Under the pieces are notes generated by a model that searched no databases, was not told the origin of the DNA, and was given only the letters and a program-made list of their open reading frames with translations. From Parabacteroides sp. AM08-6 (GTDB lineage Bacteria > Bacteroidota > Bacteroidia > Bacteroidales > Tannerellaceae), in contig NZ_QRMP01000001.1 in NCBI RefSeq assembly GCF_003473295.1, forward strand, positions 248,001 to 312,000: a stretch of DNA of 64,000 bases. Direction: 5' to 3'. Of this stretch, positions 34,525-43,228 are shown one piece after another (the first letter of the stretch is position 1; the number at the start of each line of letters is the position of its first letter). A program made the translations under genes and the position numbers.

Positions 34525-36963
34525 TTAAAAAGCTTCCTGTTCCGTACGGGCAATCACGTCCGCCTGCAAGTCGGCATTCATATCGTTGAAATAGTCGCTG
34601 TAGCCGGCAACGCGGACAAGCAAATCGCGGTAATCTTCCGGACATTTCTGGGCGGCGTAGAGCGTTTCCGTATCGACAATATTGAACTGGATATGATGTC
34701 CGCCAAGGGCGAAATAGCTGCGTATCAGGGCTGCCAGCTTCGAAATGTCCTCTTCACGTTTCAGCAGGCTGGGGAGGAAGCGTTGGTTGAGCAGAGTTCC
34801 GCCACTCTTCACCTGGTCCAGTTTACCGAGCGATTTGATTACGGCGGACGGACCGTGCGTATCGGCTCCGTGCGAAGGAGAGGTCCCGTCGGAAATGGCT
34901 TTCCCGGCCAGGCGTCCGTTGGGAGTGGCTCCCATCACCTTGCCGAAATAGACATGACAAGTAGTGGACAACATATTGAGATGGAAACATTCGCCTTTCG
35001 TATTGGGCTTTCCTTCGATAGAGTCGTACAGGTCGTTGAATACTTTAACGGCAATACTGTCGGCATACTCATCATCGTTCCCGAAGAACGGCGTACGGTT
35101 CAGGAGAGTCTGCCGCATCGCCTCGGCTCCGGCAAAGTTGTTTGCCATCGCCTTCAGCATGTCGTCCATGGAGAAACGTTTATCTTCGAATACATGCTTT
35201 TTTAGCGAAGCCAGACTGTCGGTGACAGTCCCCAAGCCTGTACATTGGATATAGGTAGTATTATAGCGTGGACCACAGTTGTAGTAATCCCGGCCTTTGG
35301 CAATGCAGTCGTCGATAAAGAGCGAAAGGAACGTGGCCGGCGCGTATTTGGCAAACATCCGGTCGATATAGTTGCTGACACGCACTTTCATGTCTACAAA
35401 ATACCGAACCTGCTTCAGGAAGGCCGTGTACAATTCGTCGTAACTGGCAAAACTACGCGGGTCGCCGGTCTCCAGGCCGACTTTCCGACCGGATACCGGA
35501 TCTGTGCCGTTGTGTAGCGTCACCTCCAATATCTTCGGGACATTCAGATAGCCGGTCAATACATACGCTTCCTTACCGAAAGCCCCCACTTCAATACACC
35601 CGCTACAACCTCCTTCGCGGGCATCCTGTAGAGATTTCCCTTGCCGCATCAGCTCCTGGATATAAACATCCGGATTGAATACGGACGGGTAACCATGCCC
35701 CTGCCGGATTACCTTGCAACCGGCCCGGAGAAAACGTTCCGGCGTACGTGCGCTGATGTGTATGGCGCTGCCCGGTTGTAAGATATGCAATTCCTCAATC
35801 GTTTCAAGCATGATGTAGGATACTTCGCTCACCCCGTCGCTACCGTCCGCTTTTACGCCCCCTACATTCAGGTTCGTGAAGTCGTTGTAAGTTCCACTTT
35901 CCTTTGCCGTAATTCCAACTTTGGGAGGCGCCGTATGATTATTCACTTTGATAAAGAAGCAGGACATCAACTCCTTGGCCTGTTCACGCGTCAGTGTCCC
36001 GTCGGCAATACCTTTCTCATAAAACGGGGCCAGATGCTGGTCGAAATGACCGGGATTCATCGCATCCCAACCATTCAGCTCCGTAATCGTTCCGAGGTGT
36101 ACGAACCAGTACATCTGAATAGCTTCCCAATAGTTACGCGGTGCATAAGCCGGAACCCGGCGGCAAACTTCGGCAATACGACGCAGCTCGGCGGCACGTT
36201 TCGAATCCTTTTCCGTCAAAGCCATTTCGTCTGCCAAATCCGCATGCCGTTCGGCAAAGAGGATGGCGGCATCGCAAGAGATGGACATAGCCGTCAACTC
36301 TTCCTGTTTGTCTGTGGCCTCAGGGTCGTTTATGAAGTCGAGATTGTCCAACTCTTTCCGGATACGTGCTTTCAAATCCAGTAATCCAAACTTATATACT
36401 TTACTATCTAATGCCGTATGTCCGGGAGCACGCTGTTCCATGAACTCGGTGAACATACCAGCTTCGTAAGCCTCTTTCCACTCTTTCGGCACATGGCTGA
36501 AGATGCGTTCGCGTTGTGTACGGCCTTTCCAGTAGGGGATAACTTCACGTTCGTAAGTGTCGATATCCTCCTGGCTAATCGTATAACGTTGCAATTCGCG
36601 CGTATTCAGCACATGCAGGTCTTCAACGCTATGGCAAGTCAATTCCGGGAAGGTCGGGACACATTTGGGTTTCGGGCCACGTTCGCCGACAATCAATTCA
36701 TCTTTACCTATATAAATAGTTTTCTGTTTGCATATCTCCAGGAAGTTCATCGCCCGGAGGACAGGAATAGGATATTTACCGTAGTTTTCTTTATAGAAAC
36801 GGGTTTCTATTAGCGCACGTTCTATCGAGAGGGACGGTTCGGCGTCGAATGTTTCTTTCCGTAACCGTTTGATGCGGTCGTTCATGCCGTATGCATTCGC
36901 TTCTACTGCGGGTGCAAAATTAGATGCACTTTTAGGTGCACGCTGTGCTGTGATTGTTTGCAT
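34525..36963 (-). CDS. hypD: Glycyl radical enzyme, probably trans-4-hydroxy-L-proline dehydratase
   Basis: 812 aa. The radical loop RVAGYSDYF gives G787, and the thiyl cysteine with its base is C456-I-E458 (GCSGCIE). From memory, the Clostridioides difficile HypD active site is F152, H160, D278, S334, D339, C434, E436, Y450, T645 and G765. All ten residues recur here at one constant offset of +22 (F174, H182, D300, S356, D361, C456, E458, Y472, T667, G787), which strongly favours HypD over pyruvate formate-lyase or diol dehydratases. HypD turns hydroxyproline into pyrroline-5-carboxylate, which ProC reduces to proline; no proC lies nearby. The gene is visibly GC-richer than the metal-efflux genes beside it (by counting sample lines, about 48% against 37%). 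Confidence 0.87.
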   Translation of the reverse strand: MQTITAQRAPKSASNFAPAVEANAYGMNDRIKRLRKETFDAEPSLSIERALIETRFYKENYGKYPIPVLRAMNFLEICKQKTIYIGKDELIVGERGPKPKCVPTFPELTCHSVEDLHVLNTRELQRYTISQEDIDTYEREVIPYWKGRTQRERIFSHVPKEWKEAYEAGMFTEFMEQRAPGHTALDSKVYKFGLLDLKARIRKELDNLDFINDPEATDKQEELTAMSISCDAAILFAERHADLADEMALTEKDSKRAAELRRIAEVCRRVPAYAPRNYWEAIQMYWFVHLGTITELNGWDAMNPGHFDQHLAPFYEKGIADGTLTREQAKELMSCFFIKVNNHTAPPKVGITAKESGTYNDFTNLNVGGVKADGSDGVSEVSYIMLETIEELHILQPGSAIHISARTPERFLRAGCKVIRQGHGYPSVFNPDVYIQELMRQGKSLQDAREGGCSGCIEVGAFGKEAYVLTGYLNVPKILEVTLHNGTDPVSGRKVGLETGDPRSFASYDELYTAFLKQVRYFVDMKVRVSNYIDRMFAKYAPATFLSLFIDDCIAKGRDYYNCGPRYNTTYIQCTGLGTVTDSLASLKKHVFEDKRFSMDDMLKAMANNFAGAEAMRQTLLNRTPFFGNDDEYADSIAVKVFNDLYDSIEGKPNTKGECFHLNMLSTTCHVYFGKVMGATPNGRLAGKAISDGTSPSHGADTHGPSAVIKSLGKLDQVKSGGTLLNQRFLPSLLKREEDISKLAALIRSYFALGGHHIQFNIVDTETLYAAQKCPEDYRDLLVRVAGYSDYFNDMNADLQADVIARTEQEAF

Positions 36964-37180
36964 ATCAAAGTTGGTAATTAAATAAACAAAAGAATAAAAA
37001 GGAAACTATATAATAATAAGGAAAGGCGGTCTGGCCGGAAAGGACAGAACCGGACGGGATACTTTGCTTAAAAGTAAAATATCAAGCAGTTAAAAAGTCG
37101 TCTGTAGGATTTAACAAGCATAATATATACGTGTTTGTCGATTACACAGCCTTCCCGTTTTGAGAAGGAATATGACTCTG

Positions 37181-37211
37181 CAAACATAACTGTTTTTTCT
37201 GAAGTGTCAAA
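37181..37211 (-). promoter_or_regulatory. Probable hypD promoter
   Basis: On the minus strand TTTG (37211-37208) is followed after 19 nt by TATGTTTG (37188-37181), a full match to the Bacteroidota -33/-7 consensus with normal spacing. Transcription would start near 37174. Confidence 0.6.
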
Positions 37212-37317
37212 ATATACGAGTTTTGTTTTTATAGGTTTCTGGAGTCTTTTATTTTCATGCCTATCTTTTCCTGTTTTCGTCCGTTCCTATTAGTTGTTTC
37301 CTCCCTATGTAATAACC

Positions 37318-37379
37318 GTTCGTCAGCTGGCGAACGATTGTCCGCCAATTGACGAACGGTCGTTCGCCAATTGGCGGAC
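37318..37379. repeat. Three tandem 18-bp palindromes, 22-bp period
   Basis: GTTCGTCAGCTGGCGAAC (37318), GTCCGCCAATTGACGAAC (37340) and GTTCGCCAATTGGCGGAC (37362) are each 18-bp near-perfect palindromes, separated by 4 nt, so they start exactly 22 bp apart. All mismatches are of the kind that still form G-U pairs in RNA. Units 2 and 3 are almost reverse complements of each other. They lie between the AraC gene end and the hypD promoter. Confidence 0.95.
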
Positions 37380-37488
37380 AACTAACCGAACCTAATGAAT
37401 CAACTAAAAGAATAGCTTCTTTCGGCTAATTCATTATATGTAAAGGGATAGAAGGGAATAAGCTTTTTATTTTGGCAACTCTAGCATA

Positions 37489-38376
37489 TTAATGTGCTCT
37501 CTCCCTGAATTCGGAAGGAGTTACACCCTCTTTCTTTTTGAAGAAAGTGGAGAACTGACCGGCATTCTCGAAACGTAGGCTATAAGCAATTTCCGATATA
37601 TTCAGATTGCTTCCTGTCAGCAACTCTTTAGCTTTTAATAATTTCTGTTGTAATTGATATTGTGCAGGAGAAACACCTGTGTATTCTTTGAACATCCGAC
37701 GAAACCATGAATACCCTAATCCTAAATTAGAAGCGATTTCTTCGGGAGACAAAGGATTCTCCACCTGCTCTTTCATCAGGATACGAGCTTCATTAATTTT
37801 ATCGACTACATAGGTATTCGTGAAGGAATTGTTTTTTCTTTTATAATATACAGTTCCGAGAATATGTAAGACAATACTTGATATCATTTGCTGATAACCG
37901 GATTTTTCTTCCGATGCGAACTTCAGAATATCCTCATATAACCCTACGATTGTGGCACTTAACCCGATATGCTGAAGCGGTTCTTCCTTCGTAAAGAACC
38001 GTTTCTCTACTCGTCTGTCAATGTGAATGCCCCTGAAGCCGACCCAATATTCGTCCCAGCCTGTCTCACTGTCAGGATAGTAACTATGCCATTCTCCCGG
38101 GAACAATAATATCATTGTTCCTGCATTTATTTTTTGTAACTTGCAGGACTGGGAGGAGAAGTATCCGCTACCCTTCGTTATGTAGACTAACTGGTATTCG
38201 TTCAGAATACGTCCGGTTTGCGGCTTAAAGTCGTAGTTATCAGGGTGTCTGGAAAGAGGGTAATGCCCCTTTGGCGGGATAAACTGATAGCCCACGGTAG
38301 TAACAACGATACCCCAATCTTCATCAGTGGTTCCGATGGTCAAATATCTCAATTGATCGCTTAGCTGTCTTTCCAT
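37489..38376 (-). CDS. AraC-family regulator of the rhamnose genes (RhaR-like)
   Basis: 295 aa. N-terminal cupin-type ligand-binding domain (about 20-160, with ITKGSGYFSSQS and MILLFPGEWHSYYP). The AraC domain with two helix-turn-helix motifs (about 190-290) has PEEIASNLGLGYSWFRRMFK and ISEIAYSLRFENAGQFSTFF. It is divergent from rhaB across 95 bp, which strongly suggests that it is the L-rhamnose-responsive activator of that operon. It is transcribed toward hypD, but 525 bp and a promoter separate them. Confidence 0.85.
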   Translation of the reverse strand: MERQLSDQLRYLTIGTTDEDWGIVVTTVGYQFIPPKGHYPLSRHPDNYDFKPQTGRILNEYQLVYITKGSGYFSSQSCKLQKINAGTMILLFPGEWHSYYPDSETGWDEYWVGFRGIHIDRRVEKRFFTKEEPLQHIGLSATIVGLYEDILKFASEEKSGYQQMISSIVLHILGTVYYKRKNNSFTNTYVVDKINEARILMKEQVENPLSPEEIASNLGLGYSWFRRMFKEYTGVSPAQYQLQQKLLKAKELLTGSNLNISEIAYSLRFENAGQFSTFFKKKEGVTPSEFRERAH

Positions 38377-38471
38377 GTCAGAATTGTAAGGTTTAAAATC
38401 ATTTTCGAAAGCAAAGATAGTAATTAATCGGTTACTTTTGCTATCAAATAATAAACAACTTTGTTTTTACC
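38377..38471. promoter_or_regulatory. Divergent control region of the rhamnose locus
   Basis: 95 bp between the AraC regulator and rhaB. On the minus strand a -7 box (TATCTTTG in minus orientation) lies at 38412-38419, without a well-placed -33. On the plus strand TTTTG (38436-38440) and CAACTTTG (38456-38463) resemble promoter boxes but are too closely spaced and would give almost no leader before rhaB. The regulator's binding sites must lie here; I could not identify a convincing direct repeat. Confidence 0.4.
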
Positions 38472-39950
38472 ATGAAGACATATAACTTTTTAGCTTTTGA
38501 TATCGGGGCAACCAGCGGTCGTGCTGTTCTGGGTTCATTGGTTGGTGACAAATTTGAAATGCAGGAAATTAATAGATTTCCAAATGCTATTATGGAGCTG
38601 CATGGAAAGTATTACTGGAACATCTATAAATTATATGAAGCGCTAAAGGATAGCCTGTTTATTTGCGCGCAACAACAAATTCCATTAGATTCAATCGGTA
38701 TAGATACGTGGGGAGTCGATTTTGGCTATTTGGCCGAAGACGGAACATTGCTGGGGTTGCCGCGTGCTTATCGCGATCCTTACACAGATGGCGCTCCGGA
38801 AGAATATTTTAAGATTATTTCCCGGGAGGAAGTGTATCGCCTTACCGGTATCCAAATCATGAACTTTAACAGTCTGTTCCAGTTATTCCGGGCTTCGAAA
38901 GAAAATTTCGGGCCATTGGGTTCAGCTAAAGAAATACTCTTTATGCCGGATTTATTGTCTTATCTGTTGACGGGTAAAAAAGTCTGTGAATATACGGATG
39001 CATCAACCTCTCAGATATTAAATCCGATGACCAAGCAGTTTGAAGCATCTTTACTGGAAGCAGCCGGAGTTTCCCCTTCCATTATGCGTCCTTTGGTAAT
39101 GCCGGGAACATTAGTCGGAGAATTGACAGATGCCTTGGCGAAAGAAACAGGTATCGGTAAAATACCGGTTATTGCTGTTGCCGGTCATGATACAGCTTCG
39201 GCTGTTGCTGCTGTTCCGGCTCTTGATTGTGAGTTTGCTTATCTGAGCAGCGGAACTTGGAGTTTAATGGGAATAGAGACTGAAGAACCGATTATTACCG
39301 AAGAATCATTCCGGAATAATTTCACAAACGAAGGAGGTTTGGAGGGTACGACACGTTTCCTTAAAAATATTACAGGCATGTGGCTCTTGGAGCAATGCCG
39401 GAAGGAGTGGAGTAAAGCCGGACGGGATTATGCTTATCCTGCAATTGTCCGGATGGCGGAACAAGCTGTTCCGTTCCGTAGTCTGGTGAATCCTGATGAT
39501 CCCCGATTTGCTAATCCGGCCAGCATGACGGAAGCAATTGCTTCATATTGTCGTGAAAGCGGACAAGAAGTGCCGGAAAAAGACGCGGAATTTATCCGTT
39601 GTATTTTTGAAAGTTTGGCATTCCGTTATAAAGAAGTATTAGGAATATTAATGAATATGGCTCCTTTCCCGATTCGTTGTTTACACGTAATAGGTGGAGG
39701 ATCAATGAATAACCTTCTTAATCAATTTACAGCCAATGTGATTAATATGCCTGTTATCGCCGGTCCTTCGGAAGCAACGGCAATAGGGAATTGCATGGTG
39801 CAAGCCAAGGCCGCCGGATTGGTGGCTGATCGTTGGGAGATGCGCCGTTTAATAAGTACTTTCATTTCTCCGACAGTTTTCCGTCCGGAAGATAATGGTG
39901 AATGGGAGGAAGCCTATAAGAAATATCAATTAATAACCTCAAAAAAATAA
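38472..39950 (+). CDS. rhaB: Rhamnulokinase (L-rhamnulose kinase)
   Basis: 492 aa FGGY-family sugar kinase: FDIGATSGRAVLG phosphate loop near the start, IDTWGVDFGYL, the AGHDTASAVAAVP hinge block and the C-terminal VIGGGSMNNLLNQFTAN signature typical of rhamnulokinase. It phosphorylates L-rhamnulose with ATP. First gene of the rhamnose operon; only 4 bp separate it from rhaA. Confidence 0.95.
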   Translation: MKTYNFLAFDIGATSGRAVLGSLVGDKFEMQEINRFPNAIMELHGKYYWNIYKLYEALKDSLFICAQQQIPLDSIGIDTWGVDFGYLAEDGTLLGLPRAYRDPYTDGAPEEYFKIISREEVYRLTGIQIMNFNSLFQLFRASKENFGPLGSAKEILFMPDLLSYLLTGKKVCEYTDASTSQILNPMTKQFEASLLEAAGVSPSIMRPLVMPGTLVGELTDALAKETGIGKIPVIAVAGHDTASAVAAVPALDCEFAYLSSGTWSLMGIETEEPIITEESFRNNFTNEGGLEGTTRFLKNITGMWLLEQCRKEWSKAGRDYAYPAIVRMAEQAVPFRSLVNPDDPRFANPASMTEAIASYCRESGQEVPEKDAEFIRCIFESLAFRYKEVLGILMNMAPFPIRCLHVIGGGSMNNLLNQFTANVINMPVIAGPSEATAIGNCMVQAKAAGLVADRWEMRRLISTFISPTVFRPEDNGEWEEAYKKYQLITSKK

Positions 39951-39954
39951 GACC

Positions 39955-41211
39955 ATGACAAAAGAAAGTATTATCAAACAAGCTTATGAAGTAGCAGTAG
40001 AACGTTATGCCTCAATGGGTGTAGATGTTAAAGATGCAATGGATAAATTGCAGAAAATATCTCTTTCAATGCATTGTTGGCAAGCAGATGATGTATCGGG
40101 ATTTGAAAATCAAGGTGGTTCGTTGACCGGTGGTATCCAGGTGACCGGCAACTATCCGGGTCGTGCCCGTACAATCGAAGAAGTACGAGCAGATGTTCTT
40201 AAGGCCAGTTCACTTATTGCCGGTAAACATCGTTTAAACTTGCATGAAATTTATGGCGATTTTCAGGGAAAGAAAGTGGACCGTGACGAAGTAGAACCCG
40301 CTCATTTTGAAAGTTGGATGCAATGGGCAAAGGAAAATGACATGAAACTGGACTTTAACAGTACCTCTTTCTCTCATCCGAAAAGTGGCGACCTCACATT
40401 GGCTAACCCTGATGATGACATCCGCAATTTCTGGATTGAACATACGAAACGTTGTCGTTGGATTAGCGAAGAAATGGGTAAGTATCAGAATGATCCCTGT
40501 ATCATGAATCTTTGGATTCACGATGGAAGCAAGGAAGTACCTGCCAGTCGTTTAAAGTATCGTCAGATATTGGAACAATCGTTGGACGAAATCTTTGCGA
40601 CAGATTATAAAAATATGAAAGACTGCATCGAAGCCAAATTGTTTGGTATTGGCTTGGAAAGCTACACTGTCGGTTCGTATGATTTCTACTTGGGTTATGG
40701 AGCGAAGAAAAATAAGATTGTAACATTAGATACCGGCCATTTCCATCTGACGGAAAGTATTGCCGATAAAGTATCTTCGTTGCTTCTTTTCACCCCTGAA
40801 ATTATGCTGCATGTAAGCCGTCCGGTTCGTTGGGACAGCGACCATGTTGTTATCATGAGTGACGATTTGATGGATTTGGCTCGTGAAATTATCCGTTGCA
40901 AGGCATTGGATCGCGTACATATCGGTCTGGATTATTTCGATGCTACAATTAATCGTATCGGTGCTTATGTGATAGGATGCCGTGCTACACAGAAAGCTTT
41001 TATGCAAGCTCTCTTGGAACCGTCGGCTACTTTACAGCAATATGAAGCTGAAGGTAAGTATTTCGAACGTTTGGCTTTGCAGGAAGAGCTTAAGAGTTTG
41101 CCATGGACCGCCGTTTGGGATATGTTCTGTTTGCAGAATGATGTTCCTGTAGGTGAAGACTATATTGCGGAAATAGAGAAGTATGAAGCAGAAGTGACTT
41201 CAAAAAGATAA
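39955..41211 (+). CDS. rhaA: L-rhamnose isomerase
   Basis: 418 aa, the usual family length. Recognisable blocks are SMHCWQADDVSGFE at the start, LDFNSTSFSHPKSGDLTLA, WIHDGSKEVPASR and LDTGHFHLTESIADKVS; they supply the metal- and sugar-binding residues of the (beta/alpha)8 barrel. It converts L-rhamnose to L-rhamnulose. Spacing of 4 bp from rhaB indicates coupled expression. Confidence 0.97.
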   Translation: MTKESIIKQAYEVAVERYASMGVDVKDAMDKLQKISLSMHCWQADDVSGFENQGGSLTGGIQVTGNYPGRARTIEEVRADVLKASSLIAGKHRLNLHEIYGDFQGKKVDRDEVEPAHFESWMQWAKENDMKLDFNSTSFSHPKSGDLTLANPDDDIRNFWIEHTKRCRWISEEMGKYQNDPCIMNLWIHDGSKEVPASRLKYRQILEQSLDEIFATDYKNMKDCIEAKLFGIGLESYTVGSYDFYLGYGAKKNKIVTLDTGHFHLTESIADKVSSLLLFTPEIMLHVSRPVRWDSDHVVIMSDDLMDLAREIIRCKALDRVHIGLDYFDATINRIGAYVIGCRATQKAFMQALLEPSATLQQYEAEGKYFERLALQEELKSLPWTAVWDMFCLQNDVPVGEDYIAEIEKYEAEVTSKR

Positions 41212-41225
41212 TTAGTCTATAATTT

Positions 41226-41296
41226 TGTCATTCTGATTGCCAGTGAAGAATTTGATGGGTCAAGCGCATAGGTTCTTCACTTCGCTCAGGATGACA
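41226..41296. repeat. Inverted repeat between rhaA and rhaT
   Basis: TGTCATTCTGA plus CAGTGAAGAA (41226-41250) is an imperfect inverted copy of TTCTTCACTTCGCTCAGGATGACA as two adjoining stretches (41273-41296). The motif of the type GTCATTCTGAGCGAAGTGAAGAA occurs between genes in many unrelated bacteria. In the transcript it forms a long hairpin inside the operon and could lower expression of the downstream genes. Confidence 0.8.
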
Positions 41297-41319
41297 TTTA
41301 CATTTAATATCAAACGAGA

Positions 41320-42330
41320 ATGGAAATCATAGTTGGATTATTGATTATAGCTGTTGGTGCCTTTTGTCAGTCTAGTTGTTATGTCCCAATCAATCGTATT
41401 AAAGAATGGAGTTGGGAGTCTTACTGGATTGTGCAGGGTATATTTGCCTGGCTGGTATTCCCTTTCTTAGGAGCTCTGTTGGCTGTTCCTGCGGGGAATT
41501 CATTGTTTGAAGTTTATGCCAGCCATCCTGCAGATACATTATGGACCATGTTTTTTGGAGTCCTGTGGGGAGTCGGTGGCCTGACATTTGGTTTGTCCAT
41601 GCGTTATCTCGGTGTAGCGTTAGGACAATCTATCGCATTGGGCACTTGTGCCGGACTGGGAACAATTCTTACACCTGTATTTACCGGAAAAACAGGTGAT
41701 TTGACTACACCTGTTATTGTGGGGGTAGTAGTAACTCTTTTGGGTATTGCTATTATCGGTTATGCAGGAGGTATGAAATCGGCCGGTTTGAGTGAGGAGG
41801 AAAAGAAAGAAGCGGTAAAGGACTTCAATTTCACTAAAGGTATTCTGGTCGCTTTATTAGCCGGCTTCATGAGTGCTTGTTTCAGTATCGGACTTGGCTT
41901 CGGTGAAAGTTTATGTTTTGCCGAAAGCAAAGAAATATATAGGACATTGCCTGCAACCTTTATGGTGACTATTGGTGGTTTTCTGACTAATGCCATCTAC
42001 TGTTTCTATCAGAACTCAAAAAACAAGACATGGGGAGATTATGGAAAGACTTCGCTTTATGTCAATAATATTTTATTCTGTGCCTTAGCCGGTGTGCTTT
42101 GGTATAGCCAGTTTTTCGGATTAAGCTTGGGGAAAGGTTTCCTTGTATCTTCACCGGTATTGCTCACTTTCTCTTGGTGTATTTTGATGTCATTGAACGT
42201 CACCTTCTCCAATGTTTGGGGAATTATATTGAAAGAATGGAAAGGGTGTTCACAGAAAACGATTACAGTTCTTGTCATCGGATTGATTATTCTGATTATC
42301 TCGTCTTTTCTTCCTCAATTATTAAAATAA
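41320..42330 (+). CDS. rhaT: L-rhamnose/proton symporter RhaT
   Basis: 336 aa with ten predicted membrane helices and no signal peptide. The start IIVGLLIIAVGAFCQSSCYV, the GVLWGVGGLTFGLSMRYLG and LGQSIALGTCAGLGTILTP blocks are characteristic of RhaT of the drug/metabolite transporter superfamily. It imports free L-rhamnose across the inner membrane. The C-terminal half has a long cytoplasmic segment (LSEEEKKEAVKDFN). Confidence 0.93.
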   Translation: MEIIVGLLIIAVGAFCQSSCYVPINRIKEWSWESYWIVQGIFAWLVFPFLGALLAVPAGNSLFEVYASHPADTLWTMFFGVLWGVGGLTFGLSMRYLGVALGQSIALGTCAGLGTILTPVFTGKTGDLTTPVIVGVVVTLLGIAIIGYAGGMKSAGLSEEEKKEAVKDFNFTKGILVALLAGFMSACFSIGLGFGESLCFAESKEIYRTLPATFMVTIGGFLTNAIYCFYQNSKNKTWGDYGKTSLYVNNILFCALAGVLWYSQFFGLSLGKGFLVSSPVLLTFSWCILMSLNVTFSNVWGIILKEWKGCSQKTITVLVIGLIILIISSFLPQLLK

Positions 42331-42356
42331 GAATTACTATCATTTAATATAATAAA

Positions 42357-43163
42357 ATGACAACTATCAGAAACAACAGTAAACTAATGGCCGAAGTAGG
42401 CCGTATCGCCGAAGTAGCCGGCTATCTCTGGACAAAAGGATGGGCCGAACGCAACGGTGGAAATATTTCCGTTAACCTGACGGATTTGATGAGTGAAGAA
42501 GAAAAATCTATGCCGGCTATTTGCCCTGCCATACCATTACAGGAAGCGATGACAGCGTTGGCCGGTCATGTTTTTTATGTGACAGGAACAGGTAAACGTA
42601 TGCGTTATGTCGCACAAGAGCCTTTTGCCAATGGCTCGCTTATTCGTATTGCTGCCGATGGAAAAAGTTATGAAATTATTGCCGAACAGCCGGTAATGCC
42701 TACTTCCGAATTACCTTCTCACCTGATGATGCATAATTATCTGCGTGGTTTGGGACGTGATAATAAAGTAGTGCTTCATACACATCCGACTGATTTGATT
42801 GGAATGACTCATTGCGCTCCGTTCCTTGATTCAAATGTAATAACCAATACTTTGTGGGGTATGATACCGGAATGTCGTATCATTGTTCCAAAAGGTATCG
42901 GTATCGTCCCGTATGAAATTCCCGGAACACTTGACTTAGCTAGAGCAACTATCAAACAGTTGGAAAAGCATGATGTCGTATTTTGGGAAAAACACGGTAT
43001 CCTGGCAGTAGGAGAGGATTTGATAGAATGTTTTGATGCTATTGATACATTAAGCAAGTCTGCTCAGATATATTTCAGCGCCCGTATGGCTGGTTTTGAA
43101 CCTGCCGGTATGACGCAGAAACAACTGGATGACCTTGTCCCGGCATTTAATTTACCGGAGTAA
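42357..43163 (+). CDS. rhaD: Rhamnulose-1-phosphate aldolase
   Basis: 268 aa class II aldolase. GWAERNGGNISVNL is the phosphate-binding region; HTHPTDLIGMTH and the later KHG motif supply the zinc histidines. It splits L-rhamnulose 1-phosphate into dihydroxyacetone phosphate and L-lactaldehyde. It is 26 bp after rhaT. No lactaldehyde reductase (fucO) or dehydrogenase is present in the cluster. Confidence 0.95.
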   Translation: MTTIRNNSKLMAEVGRIAEVAGYLWTKGWAERNGGNISVNLTDLMSEEEKSMPAICPAIPLQEAMTALAGHVFYVTGTGKRMRYVAQEPFANGSLIRIAADGKSYEIIAEQPVMPTSELPSHLMMHNYLRGLGRDNKVVLHTHPTDLIGMTHCAPFLDSNVITNTLWGMIPECRIIVPKGIGIVPYEIPGTLDLARATIKQLEKHDVVFWEKHGILAVGEDLIECFDAIDTLSKSAQIYFSARMAGFEPAGMTQKQLDDLVPAFNLPE

Positions 43164-43228
43164 TAAGGCTATATTAAAGTTTAGTCTTGGCATGTAATAA
43201 TAGTTTTGTTTACGTAAAATGATATTTT

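Larger units (their letters stand above)
36964..37488. other. 525-bp upstream region of hypD
   Basis: No gene seen. From right to left in the hypD direction it holds three tandem palindromes (37318-37379), a good minus-strand promoter (37181-37211), and a leader of about 210 nt. The leader carries a small hairpin around 37028-37055 (GGTCTG ... CAGAACC with paired CCGG boxes). The long leader leaves room for RNA-level control, but I recognise no known riboswitch. Confidence 0.5.

Noticed and set aside
34693..36813. Several plus-strand frames of 70-200 codons opposite hypD
   Set aside because: They mirror a gene with all its active-site residues; high GC content there leaves the opposite strand open by chance.
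37318..37379. CRISPR array
   Set aside because: The 22-bp periodic blocks have 4-nt spacers and palindromic units, not long unique spacers, and there are no cas genes.
38436..38463. TTTTG / CAACTTTG as the rhaB promoter
   Set aside because: Spacing is only 15 nt, the -7 box starts with C, and the transcript would begin almost at the ATG.
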